A DNA stretch of 64,000 nucleotides from Cladopsammia gracilis (Eukaryota > Cnidaria > Anthozoa > Scleractinia > Dendrophylliidae), in NCBI GenBank assembly GCA_022457155.1, contig JAJGOT010000194.1:1-64000 (forward strand). Direction: 5' to 3'. Positions 12,251-22,890 of the stretch are shown piece after piece. Under the pieces are notes generated by a model that did not search any database, was not told the origin of the DNA, and was given only the letters and a program-made list of their open reading frames with translations. Position numbers and translations under genes: made by a program. The stretch's first letter is position 1. Each line of letters starts with the position of its first letter.

Positions 12251-12788
12251 AAGATGCTGATTTTTGGCAAGTGGGCATTTGTCGTCATGCCCTTTCCCAA
12301 TATCTAATCAAATGCACAATTTCACAAATTTCATCATTTTGGAACTCGATGCGCGAAAAGTAAATTTACTTTTTTCTTTATAAAATGTCCCATTATTTGC
12401 ATGGGCTCATACTGGTGATGTCAGCTGCATGCATTATAATTCGATGTGCAACAGGCATGACGTAAGGCGCATACTTTATCGAAGTATAATGAAATCGTTC
12501 TGACCACGCAGAGCACACGCATTTCTTTGAACATTAATTTTATAATGTGCTATAGGAATGCTTCTAATAGATGGTAATCACTTTCTTTTGGGATCTATGA
12601 ATACTACATATTCGTACTCTACCCACCTTAATTAGTCTTCGCATTTCACAGGTATGATAATATAGTGTATATTTTTGCACATATCTTTTAACCTTTTAAT
12701 TCCCGAGAATGCCAAAAGTCAAATTTCAGACAGACTATGTTCAGTGAAAACTCGCATTTTTACTCAAATTCTCTTTCCTTTTTCACAG

Positions 12789-13176
12789 GTCTGAAAAGTG
12801 GCTACACTACTTCTGGCAAGAATTTTTCAGCACACTTCGGATCATCACTGATTTCGCCTTCATCTTCATTTTGGAGCTTTTAAGGTTCGTTTTCCACTAC
12901 GTTGTGCTTCGTGTGCTTGGAGGAATTATCGTTGTGATCGGAGATCATTTCTTGAAGCCATACTTGGCGGTACTTTTTAATAGCATCGTACAACCCTCCT
13001 TTATCTTTACACGGAACGTTTTAGTTGGCGTTAGAAATCTTTTACAACCACTGATGGACATCACAAACAGCTTCATAGCTCAGTTGGCGTCATTGCTTAG
13101 AGCCTTCAGATTATTTGAACTGAACTGGAAGCCTGTTTACGAACGAGGACAAAAACATGATGTCCATGTTCTATAG
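12789..13176 (+). CDS. Unidentified multi-exon gene, terminal exon (hydrophobic domain)
   Basis: Starts after acceptor TTTTTCACAG, completes an Arg codon, and encodes 128 residues to a TAG stop. It opens SEKWLHYFWQEFFSTLRIIT, followed by several long hydrophobic or amphipathic helices (around FIFILELLRFVFHYVVLRVL and GGIIVVIGDHFLKPYLAVLF). The tail is hydrophilic and ends HDVHVL. The pattern suggests a membrane-associated domain. The regularity of the sequence suggests a conserved family, but I could not name it. No canonical AATAAA was found in the next 300 bp. Confidence 0.75.
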
Positions 13177-13513
13177 TGCGATGACAGTGAGCGCAGCGCC
13201 TGCTCTCAGCCAGTAAAGGAATCTCGTCCAGCTCAAATGTCGTGTTTTCGTGACTATGCCCAGGGCTTGCTTTAAGCTTGCTTGTTATCTTGAAATCATT
13301 ACTATTACTTAGTCAGTACTAAGACCATTGCTAACACCATTGCTAACACAATTTGGAAAAACCTTATGATGTTATATCAGTCTTGATGAACTTCTTTCTT
13401 TTTTTTTTTTTTTTTTTTGCTTTGGTAAAATCTTGGTTTTATTAGATTTTTGAAGCAAACTATATTTAAAGGACGCGCAAGTTAACCACGTCTTGTGACT
13501 GAAAGACGCCTTA

Positions 13514-13936
13514 GGCCGCGTCCACACTAATGCGTTTTTGAAAACCTCCGTTTTTGGTTCCCCGAAAACGGATAAAAAGATCTGCGTTCACACTAGCGTT
13601 TTCACGTCGTTTTTGACCGTCCACACTAGGGGCTGGAAGATGCGTTTTCATCGCCAGGCTCTGCTCGGACGTTTTTTTCTGTTGAATACGCATGCTCCAA
13701 CTGCGTCAGCGATACTATGCGTCACGTAAGCGTTTTTGGAAAGCTCCGTTTTTGCCGTCCACACTAAAACGATAGATTTGCGTTTTCAAAAGTCTCCACT
13801 CTGAAAAGCGTTTTCGAAAACCTCCGTTTTCATAGATAAACATCTCCGTTTTTTATCGTTTTAGTGTGGACGATCGGTAAAAACGGATAAAAAAGTATGC
13901 GTTTTCAAACGAAAATGCATTAGTGTGGACGGGGCC
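13514..13936. mobile_element. MITE, GGCCCCGTCCACACTAATGC family, copy 1
   Basis: Ends GGCCGCGTCCACACTAATGC and its complement near 13,917-13,936. The interior is full of AAAACGG/CCGTTTT words in both orientations. A related, longer element lies at 18,716-19,414. It abuts the next element with only four bases between. Confidence 0.85.
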
Positions 13937-14866
13937 TAAAAGGCCTACTCTGGGACCTTAAGTCGCCGTAACTTTAGGCGACTTTAAGCGATTTAAGGCG
14001 ACTTAAGGAAAAATTAGTTTAAAATATTGGCGACTTAAGGCGACTTAAGGCGACTTAAGGCGACTTTAGGCGACTTAAGGCGATTTAAGGCGACTTAAGG
14101 CAACTTAAGGCGACTTAAGGCAACTTCAGGCAACATAAAAGTGTTTCTAAAAAGTGATGAAACAAAAAGTTATTGACAGTCTCTTCATCACTATGCCTAA
14201 ATACCAAGCCACTGGTCTCTGGAGAGAAATATGAGACAGGATTCAAGCCAGGTCCGATCGACTGTCAGGACTTAAGTCAGGATGCGACCAAGGACTCCAG
14301 TTAGGGTTTGACGTAGAGTTAGGGTTAGGGCTATAGCTTGAGTCCTGACTTGAATCCTGTCATTCATGATAGTTTGTCTCGTCTTTCAATACACAAAATT
14401 ATCACGATCAGTTCACTTGGTCTCAGATAGACCTAAGTGACCATAAGTCTCCAGTTTCCAGATTTTAAAGCCCCTTTTAGCTATACTGAGATTCAAATTA
14501 TTACAATAACAACAACAACAACATTACATAAATAACATGAATGCTAAATTGTATTATGAACATTAATTAGCCAAACAAGAAGCAGGAACAATATTGCTTA
14601 TCTAGAATGAGAAAAAATTCGGTTAGCTGCTTAAAAGTTTTTAAGATATTGCAATAAAAACAATAATCAAACAAAAATATAAAGATCACATACACTGCCA
14701 AACCAAATCTGAGGAAGTTTGTTCTAAGTACTTGGGAAAAAAATCCAACTTTTTCACTTAAAAATGGATACCTGATCTGAATCAAACTAACATAAGCTTA
14801 CATTTTGCTTGACTTATTTATACAACAAAGGCATCGAATTAGTTACTTAAAAATCACTTCTCGATT

Positions 14867-15217
14867 TCACATATTACATAAATTTATCTGCCATTGTTGC
14901 GGCAGTTGCACAGTCAATTTTGGCTCGAAAGCTTGGCAAACAACATCCAAAACTGTTTGGTCGGGCACCCAGCCAATTTGTTGTTCTCCTGCCTTAGTCC
15001 AACAGAATACTCCAATATCATATTTGGTACCGTAAGCGAGGGTCCTTCTCAATAGCGCATCTTTCCCATTTTCTCCAACTACTTGTCCGGCTCTGAAAAC
15101 TTGGAAGTTCCGCTGACAGGGAACCGAACCCTCGTAGGAGACTTTCTAGCAGGGTTGATCAGTTCTGTTGACTAGGCCCGAAATGCTCTCACACTTTTCC
15201 ACCTGGCAGCATTTAAC
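14867..15217 (-). pseudogene. Second exon of an unknown gene inside the TIR element, with in-frame stop
   Basis: Minus-strand exon after acceptor TTTTGTTTTGACAG. It is open for 116 codons except one TAG at 15,148-15,146 (codon 24 of the exon), and ends at TGA. The reading VKCCQVEKCESISG then, after the stop, KVSYEGSVPCQRNFQVFRAG and YDIGVFCWTKAGEQQIGWVP has protein-like composition with a Cys-rich start. It joins the exon at 15,505-15,651 in phase 0. Either a pseudogene, a sequencing difference, or the TAG is skipped by alternative splicing. Family unknown. Confidence 0.4.
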
Positions 15218-15504
15218 CTGTCAAAACAAAACTAAATTGTGTTACTGTTGAGGCTGTTGACAGATTTACCGGTGTAGAAGTTAATTATTACCTAAAAAAT
15301 TTCCAGAAAATAATGGATCACAAACGGATGCACAGCAAATGACAAAGTTGACAATATTTATTGGTGTCCGCCATTTTGATTCTCCCAGAATTCCTTTCCA
15401 ATCGTAGATTGTTTCCATGCTTCGCGCGTTTCTTTTCCTCTCGCGCGCGACTAGCTCCCGCGCTCGCTTAACCAATAAATTTCAGAAATTTACTTTTACC
15501 TTAC

Positions 15505-15651
15505 CTCGAATTGAGTTGTCGGAATTAGTTTTCTTTCCGCAATACAAGCAGGAAGCCAGTCAATGGCTACAAGAGCAACTTTATCTCGCACTGGTATCGA
15601 TTTAAAAAATTCCAGGCCAGCTTGACAATCTACGCCACGAAGGAAAAGCAT
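15505..15651 (-). pseudogene. First exon of the unknown gene inside the TIR element
   Basis: ATG at 15,651-15,649, then 49 codons (MLFLRGVDCQAGLEFFKSIP, then VRDKVALVAIDWLPACIAE) to a strong donor GAG|GTAAGG. The exon is in frame with the second exon at 14,867-15,217, giving a 165-codon product interrupted by one TAG. A GC-rich CpG patch lies just upstream on this strand, as would suit a promoter. Confidence 0.4.
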
Positions 15652-15716
15652 GTGAGTGGTAGCTTAGCCAGCCTGTAGCTGTACTGTAAAATGGGAATAT
15701 GTTTGCCGAATCGTGA

Positions 15717-15740
15717 GTGCGCGCGCGGGCGCGCGCGTGG
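15717..15740. repeat. Alternating CG tract
   Basis: Runs of GCGCGCGC on both sides of a GGG, alternating purine-pyrimidine and so a possible Z-DNA former. It lies about 65 bp upstream of the minus-strand ATG at 15,651. Confidence 0.6.
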
Positions 15741-16555
15741 GCATCCATGGTTCAAAGAAGTCACGTGGTCAAAACATGTGAAGTATGGTGGCCATGTTTA
15801 CTCGAGTGAGGCAAAGTTCCTGCTGAAAACAGTTGCAAATCCTTTGCACATTCCTGCTTAATGGTTGATAACAAGAAATCCTTTTGACCTTTGTGACAGA
15901 GAGCTATCATAGTAACATAATCAACGCAAATTTTGCAATCTTGAGCGTACAGGTTGATTTAAATTCTTTGCTTCATCAAACTGTCAAGAAGATGACATGT
16001 ACAAGTTGTACTAGAACACTAAGCTTCAAGTTTTCAAACGTTCAGTTACGATTGGTTGTAAATAGAATACTGTTGGATGGCTAGAACGCAGCTTAGAGGT
16101 TGTATGCGGGAGAAATGGCCCATTTTTGATTGCTCTTTCACGTTGGGTAAGTAAGCTTAAAAGTTAACTCAAGTACATTTGTATACAGTTACATTGCCTT
16201 TGGATAAGCTTATGATCTTGTCAAGCTTACTTGCTCAAAGTAAAAGTGATAAGCAATAATTGGGCTTAACTCCAAAATACTTTTCAAATTATTCTGATCT
16301 TAGTGATCCAAAACAGCTCTCACTGTTGTTATAATGCCCTGCAGGTGAAGGAATGCCTACACCATTATATCAGTATTGACTGCTGATCAGCAGTGTTTCT
16401 TTTTTATGCTGTTGCTCATATTAAATGTTGATTATAATATAAACGACAACTTCAACCATTCAGCAACACTTTGTCGATGAAATATGAGTGAACCTATATA
16501 TTAAATATTAAATAGCTGTCAATGTTTTGAAGATAAATGGGTGTACCCTCCTTGG

Positions 16556-16724
16556 GGATGGACCATTTTATTTTTAGGGGTGGGGGGAGGGGGTTGGGTA
16601 TTTTGTTTTAGCATGAATTTTTTTTCCCATCTTGAGGCTGTGCACTTATGCCAACTCACCTGGATACGGAACAAATCTCTCCCCTCTCTCCCCCTCCCAA
16701 AAAAATAAATAAAATGGTCCATCC
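16556..16724. mobile_element. Small inverted-repeat element nested in the 3.1-kb element
   Basis: GGATGGACCATTTTATTTTT at the left end is mirrored by AATAAAATGGTCCATCC ending at 16,724. About 169 bp, G/C-run interior, no ORF. Confidence 0.65.
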
Positions 16725-17039
16725 TTTATAGGGTTCAACAAATATAATTGAAGCAACTAGGGCATGGTGCATGAGTATTGAAGCATGGTGTTTTACTGCA
16801 TGGGGTCATGGCCTTGCAGCATATAATCATATATGGGAACTAAAAAAGAGATTTGGGGCAATAAAATTATTATATATTCATGAAATAGTAAAAGTGAAAC
16901 CTCTTAGGGCAATTTTAAGGTGTACAGGCCTTTTTTAAGCTTAATGACTTCGGGCGACTATAAGCGACTAAGGGCGACTTAAGGCGACTTAAGGCGACTT
17001 TAGGCGACTTAAGGCGACTTAAGGTCCCAGAGTAGGCCT

Positions 17040-17671
17040 CCTAAATTTGCATTTCACACCCAAAAGGTGTGAAATGGGGGAGGAGCTAAGCCTTTTATAC
17101 CGGAACTTCGTGTTTAAGCGTACAATAACCACAGGGAGCTCAAGCTTACAAAAAGAGTTTGAATAGAGAATACGGACTGATAATTATTATCAAAAATTAA
17201 ACGAGTAAATAGGGTAAGGGCCTGGTCGCAGTACAGTCAAAAACAAAAATTAGCCCGTGCAAAATTCGAGGAAAACAAGACCCTAAGTCGCTAAATAAAA
17301 CTTCATAAAACGTTACATGGCGTTGTTTGTTGTATTTTTTTTTTCGCAATTTCAGCGATTTTAGCTCCTTTACCCTACGGCGCAGAAAAGAGAGACAAGG
17401 AAGAAGACTGACTTGCATTTCAAAAACATCGAACAACAATTCAAAAATAGGCGCCATTTGTGCCTGAGGCGACAGACATGTTCAATTCGACCTCGTCCGG
17501 CACTGGGCACTGAAATAACACGAGACTTCGTGTAGAAAAGAACGGTTTCTTTTCATCAACGTCGCGGACCCTAAACACGATCTGACATTTTAACAAAAAT
17601 GCTAATGTCCACTGCCAACGGCCTAATTTACATATATAGAAACTGACGCACATATTTACACCCTCCCTTTT
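17040..17671 (-). mobile_element. Probable Gypsy 3' end: polypurine tract and LTR remnant
   Basis: Read on the minus strand, the tract AAAAGGGAGGG (about 17,661-17,671) is followed at once by TGTAAATATG, the usual polypurine tract/LTR junction. The other LTR boundary and a matching 5' LTR were not found. A perfect hairpin of TTTCACACC and GGTGTGAAA lies near 17,052-17,075. Confidence 0.4.
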
Positions 17672-17724
17672 ATGAACTGAAATGAATTGAAATAAATTAA
17701 CTGAATGAAACACAAGTCCTTAAG

Positions 17725-18601
17725 CTAAACGCCTAAGTAAGAGCATAGTCCTGGAAACGCTTGGGCGCTTGACGCGGATGCGTTGAGATCTCCTTGGTAC
17801 TTCGACAGGATTTGCAGGCACTTGCGATGCGGTTCGTGTTTCTGGAGGCGGTTGATCGCGTGTCTCCAAACTTGCAGATCTAACTCCAGATGCCAAAAAG
17901 CAGAGGTCAAATCAACCTTTGTAAACACACGTGCATCTGTCAAGTCAGGTAACATATCGTCAATAACAAGAATTTGATAATGTTCCCTCTTCAAAACAGC
18001 ATTAAGTGGTCTCGGGTCGATACAAACACGAAGCTCACCGGACTTCTTTACAGCTACAACAATCTGACTGACCCACTCGGTCGGTTCGTCAACAGGCGTG
18101 ATGACCTTGAGACGTTCCAGTCTTTGGAGTTCCTCTTTAAACTTCTCACGAACAGACACCGGTACCTTTTTTGCTGGAAGAACAACGGGTTTGCAATCCG
18201 GGGTCAATTTGGAGGTGCACTTTTCCCAGAAGTGTTCCAAGACCATTGTCAAAAACATCTGCATATTTAACTGTAAGATAATCACTGGAATCCTCCACGA
18301 CACTTACGAAGTTTTCCTTGTGAACGGTTAGCAGCTTCATTTTCTGCGTCGCATTTAAGCCACGCAGAGGTGTCAAATCCTCTTTCACGACTAGAAATCT
18401 GACTTTGTACTTCTCCTCACTTTTGTGGTTCACGACTGGCAACGCACAGGTTCCAACAGGCTTGAGTTTGGCACCATTCCACATGACCAGCGTTTGCGAA
18501 CACGGTTCGAGCTCTTGTCCTTCAGCATACTTGAGTGGTAAAATATTTGCACTTGCACCACAGTCAACTTGAAATTTAACAGGTTGCTGGCTCACGAGCA
18601 T
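17725..18601 (-). pseudogene. Ty3/Gypsy pol fragment: protease and N-terminal reverse transcriptase
   Basis: On the minus strand one frame (18,601 down to about 18,270) holds a retropepsin-like motif VDCGASANILP with the catalytic Asp. A second frame (18,303 to 17,725) holds the RT start, including KSGELRVCIDPRPLNAVL and the motif-A segment FTKVDLTSAFWHLEL. The two frames overlap and need a frameshift to join. Soon after motif A the RT similarity stops; a different frame near 17,740-17,830 reads like a polyprotein C-terminus, suggesting an internal deletion. A purine tract and TG follow at 17,660-17,671, as at the start of a 3' LTR. Non-functional. Confidence 0.8.
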
Positions 18602-18715
18602 TTCACGTGCAACTTCGCAAACTTTGGCGCCTCAATCTACGATGCTTCATCACGTTTCACCACCTCAGTATCTTGATCTGAGACACAGCGGAGAAAATGA
18701 CAACCTTAACTTTTA

Positions 18716-19414
18716 GGCCCCGTCCACACTAATCCGTTTTCAAACGAAAACGGAGCTGTTTTGCTCCGTTTTCAAAAAGATTTGCGTCCACATTTATCGT
18801 TTTCGTATCGTTTTCGCCCGTCCACATTACAACGCCGTATTGGTTTGAAAACGCTTTGATACCCTAAGCGCGCATGCTCAAATGAACTCTACGCATGCGC
18901 ATTTCAATATATCGGCCCGCGAAATTGGCGCCATTCTTGATTCTTTGTTGTTGAGTGTTGTTTTGGTTTAGAATTCTTCGATATTTTCCTTCTAAACGAT
19001 GCCAAGAACAGCTGGAAAGCAACCAAAGCCTAAAACAGACTGTTTCGCATGAACTGATGATGAAGTCGAGCTACTTCTGAAAGTCACAAACGAATACAAA
19101 GTGCAGAAAAGCACCGAGAGTGTAGACTGGGAGTCAGTCCAGTCGAAGTATGGCGACATCTTGGATATGTTTCACGGTCGAATGGTCTGGCTATTTTGAT
19201 GACGTAACCGTTTTCAGATAGCATCGTTTTCTCCGTCCACACCAGAAAACAGCGTTTTCAAAAAGCATCGTTTTCAAATCGCTCCACTCTGGAGAGCGTT
19301 TTCGAATCGCTCCGTTTTCAGTGGTCGTTTTCGGCGTTGTAGTGTGGACGATAGCCGTATCCGGAGCAAAACAGCTCCGTTTTTGTTTGAAAACGGATTA
19401 GTGTGGACGGGGCC
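18716..19414. mobile_element. Kolobok/Harbinger-like element with broken Myb/SANT frame
   Basis: A perfect 21-bp terminal inverted repeat starts GGCCCCGTCCACACTAATCC. The element interrupts the Gypsy remnant. A 20-bp direct repeat (AATGACAACCTTAACTTTTA) lies on both sides, at 18,696-18,715 and 19,417-19,436. Inside, 18,999-19,199 reads as a Myb/SANT-like DNA-binding start. It shares end sequence with the MITE at 13,514-13,936. Confidence 0.8.
18999..19199 (+). pseudogene. Myb/SANT-like ORF remnant
   Basis: ATG at 18,999 starts MPRTAGKQPKPKTDCFA, followed by TGA (19,050-19,052) and then TDDEVELLLKVTNEYK in the same frame, ending at 19,199. The stop falls where Myb/SANT-like transposon proteins have a conserved Trp (W-T-D-D-E), so TGG to TGA is the likely lesion. 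Such proteins accompany Harbinger- and Kolobok-type transposons (family knowledge). Confidence 0.6.
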
Positions 19415-19436
19415 TTAATGACAACCTTAACTTTTA

Positions 19437-21320
19437 ACTTTTGCAAATTTCTCTCGTTTGACCGCGGTTGATCTTTACCGTTTCGTTCTTGGTCTTGCCT
19501 TAAGTGGAAGGGTCGTCCCCAAGGTTATGGGAAGGCCATGCGGGACTATTCTGATTTACTCTAGCGCAGCCGACAAATTATAGTTTCGGCTCTGAGTTTT
19601 CTTTCTTTTTTTTATCGTGTCACATTAGTGCATGCAAATTTATTCACATGGACTCAGGGATAAGACCGTTTGATATTGTATTCGCCGCTTATTGCTGTGG
19701 GATTTTGTTTCGGCAAGTTCTTGTGTTTTTTAAAACTTGCCATTTCAGTTAGCGATCGTGGTTTCAAGTGTCGGCTACTGAATGTAGTGTAGTGTTACTT
19801 TTAGACATGATTCATTTAAGTTTATGTTTCTCAGTAAAAGTACTCAAAACACTCGGGGATTAATACTGCAATGGGTTAAGGATGCCACGAGTTCAAGCTG
19901 TGCACAGCTTCTTGTTTGGCATGGCCTTTCGCAGCTGTCCGGAGGCAAAGTAAGTTCGCCAAGAAATCAGGCAAATAGTGATATTTTTTTATTTGGCGAT
20001 AGTCCATTAGCCGAGTAAATTCAAGGAAATTTTAAGTCAGGACGAAATCTGTGTCCGATTTACAGATATTCACTTAGAAATTCATTTCTTTTGTATTTTC
20101 CTTTTTTAATTATTAAGAAAAAAATCAACAAAATATTGAAAGCTAGGTCGATCACAAAGGCGATAAGTATGCAAAAATTGAGAACATAAAAGGATGAACT
20201 ACACAACAGTTTATGTTCAAGCATGGCGATCTCTTATTCAAGCCAGCCGGTTGGCTTTAGTTTTTGCAAAGTCAATCAGGGTACCCGTCTGGCTTGAAAG
20301 GGCTTGGGAAAACAGTGAGATTAGCGGTTGGGCTCCTCATTCGGTTATCAAAAATAGGTGATTAAACATCAATCAATAGCCGAAGCTTTTAATTTCCCAA
20401 TCCGAAAATTAGCGAATCGCAGGCGTGCCTCTTTGATTTGTCTTGAAACAAAAGCTTTCAATCTCCGCAAGCAGTACAAATGACCGTCAAACAGCTGCGT
20501 ATAGGCTTCGCAGAGACCGGTAACAAACCTGTCATATCCATCAGTCTTCGACATATGACGCCGTCTTCTACTACACGAGAAATATGTGCGTGAAAATCAA
20601 CATACGCTTGTCTACATTGTGGTAGGTAAGTCACTCGTTTATCTCTGCAAATAAATCTTAAGTGATAGTTTATTCTTAAAGCGATGATTGCAAATTTGTA
20701 GGTTTAATCAACAGCAATTTTAATAGCAATTGCTGTTTTGATTTGCTGTGTTGAGCAAATTCGACAAAACAAAAATAATAAATCAGTGTTAGAAATCAAA
20801 GAATCGATTTTTGGAAAAATCTGTCACTGAATTGGCAGTTGCTCGCCATCCTCTGGTCTGGTCCATGTTGTACTGTGCATATGTAATGGCCTTATCGCTT
20901 TATTTTACTAGCCTCACTTAAGGCGAAATTTAGGGCTCCTAAAACTTATAAAAATCAAAAACTCTTAAAATCACTGTCATGGTGTTGAACTTTGTTTTTC
21001 TGTATTTATTTTCGTGATTTGTGGCTCGCGAAAGCGGTATTTTTAAAAATAACGGCTAAACACAGGAAAACAAAGTAGTTTTCTATCATTTTCATTAGCT
21101 TTAAGAGTCTTAAATTTTGCCTTTAGCGAGGTTAGTTTTACAAACCGATACGGCCATCACTCTGAAAGGGTTTAAGTGAATTGCTGACGGCAATTAACAT
21201 TTGAAAAAGTCGTGGTCATCTGTTACCAACAAAATCAATTAATATTTTAAGATCGATGGCTTTAATAACCAAACAAGGCTATTATCTTTAGGTTTTCTGT
21301 GATGCAAATATTCCTCTAAC
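19437..21320. other. Gene-free stretch
   Basis: No supported gene. The first 120 bp probably continue the Gypsy remnant beyond the inserted element. The rest is AT-rich unique-looking sequence with only short chance frames. Confidence 0.4.
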
Positions 21321-21447
21321 TTTAAAATAGCCTGCTTGGCAGGCGTTTGAAGGAGAAGGGGAAGAATTCAGGCGCGCCCTTCGCGTTCTTGCGCGCCTGA
21401 ATTCTTCCCCTTCCCCTTCGAACGCCTGCCACGCAGGCTAATTTTAA
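21321..21447. mobile_element. Foldback element
   Basis: Arms from TTTAAAATAGCCTGC to CAGGCGCGC are mirrored and end GCAGGCTAATTTTAAA, with a loop of about 10 bp. The pairing is nearly perfect through GAAGGGGAAGAATTCAGGCG. Confidence 0.8.
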
Positions 21448-21570
21448 AAGTGACAATCCAAATTAACAGCCTTACATACACTCTTTTATAATAACGTCTA
21501 AGTTTTGACTTGAGGTGAGCTCATGGGACTGAACATTCTTATTTACTTTTTTGGCGATTTGAGCCTGAAA

Positions 21571-21654
21571 CTACCTCGTTCCCAGGGTCTCTCATCTTCC
21601 CGCCCCCTGAAGCAAGAGAAGAGGCGGGAAGATGAGATACACTGGGAACGAGGT
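21571..21654. mobile_element. 84-bp foldback MITE with 10-bp target duplication
   Basis: The arms CCTCGTTCCCAG...TCTTCCCGCC are mirrored around a short loop. The element is flanked by a direct repeat GAGCCTGAAA at 21,561-21,570 and 21,655-21,664. A 9-11-bp duplication is characteristic of Mutator-like elements (established knowledge). Confidence 0.8.
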
Positions 21655-22174
21655 TGAGCCTGAAAACGTTCGTACAATGTTCTTAAGTTAATGTGAAGAC
21701 AGGTTTTCTGGCACTAAGGACAATTCACTATCTGGGACGGCTCTTGGGGGAGCACTCGCTGGCGTCGGGAAGTCCGGGATCTGTTACAGCACATAATATC
21801 TCCGAGACAAATGGTACAGACGGAACTTTGGTCCAACGTAGTTTATGTTACTTGTACTCAAGAACATAGCCAAAATACAACCAGAGTGTAACCATAGTGT
21901 AACCGGCAACTCGACCATCAGGGGTATAGCCCCACCGGGCGTATTCCGACTCACGTCTTATAAAGTACTTGTATTTGAGACTAACCTAACACACAACTTG
22001 AATTACATCCTAACAAAAAATTAAAAGTCTTGTTTGAAAACATAAACAAACATTTCAGAAGCCTTATTGGATGAGACTTAAACCAAGCTTTGCAACATTA
22101 ATTACTTTCAAACTTACACAGGTACTAACAACTTAACAAAAGGACTTTTGCAGGTTCTTACACTTTACAGCTAA

Positions 22175-22890
22175 GGCTATGTTCACACTTGGTGCCCGAG
22201 CACAGCACAGTGCCCAGTAAAAGATTATCGTTGGGCACTAATGTGAACACACCTTTTTTCTTTCAAGTACCCACGCCAGAATTCGGGCACGTTGCCCGTT
22301 CCCGAGTACAAGGTCGAGACCTTGTTCTCGGGCACTAAAGTGAGCACCGGTTCCCAGTGTGCACGCGTTTTGCGTTAGTTCCGAGGAACTTTACCTACAA
22401 ACCAGTGCTTGTTGTGTACTCACAATTCCCTGGTACACTCTAGTGTGAACACGTTGATATCTTATGTACCCAGTGTCTGAACACAGCACCATTTTGTGCC
22501 GGTACCCAGGCACTTGTGCTTGGGCCCCCCGGCTATGTTCACACTTGGTGCCCGAGCACTAGTGCCTGGGTACCGGCACAAAATGGTGCTCTGTTCAGAC
22601 ACTGGGTACCCAAGATATCAACATGTTCACATTCTGAGTGTACAAGGGAATTGTGGGTATGCAAAGCAGTAGTTTGTGGGTATAGTGCATCGAAACTAAC
22701 GTAAAACGCGTGCACACTGGGAACCGGTACCCACTTTAGTGTCCGAGTACAAGGTCAAGACTTTGTACTCGGGCACGGGCACCGTGCCCAAATTCTGGCG
22801 TGGGTACTTGAAAGAAAGGTATGTTCACATTAATGCCCAGCGATAATCGTACTCGGGCACCGTGCTCGGGCACCAAGTGTGAACATAGCC
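22175..22890. mobile_element. Head-to-head pair of GGCTATGTTCACACTTGG elements
   Basis: 22,175-22,530 and 22,531-22,890 are imperfect reverse complements along their full length. Both units begin GGCTATGTTCACACTTGGTG, and the outer right end is its complement. The first unit lacks this sequence at the junction, where it ends in a C-run. Confidence 0.8.

Larger units (their letters stand above)
13941..17039. mobile_element. 3.1-kb terminal-inverted-repeat element with GGCGACTTAA subterminal arrays
   Basis: A perfect 27-bp terminal inverted repeat beginning AGGCCTACTCTGGGACCTTA occurs at 13,941-13,967 and inverted at 17,013-17,039. Each end continues into tandem copies of the 10-bp unit GGCGACTTAA (13,957-14,130 and about 16,945-17,030). 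Subterminal arrays of this kind are often transposase binding sites (established for several DNA transposons; inference here). The interior holds a broken two-exon coding region on the minus strand and a nested small element, but no recognised transposase. Confidence 0.8.
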
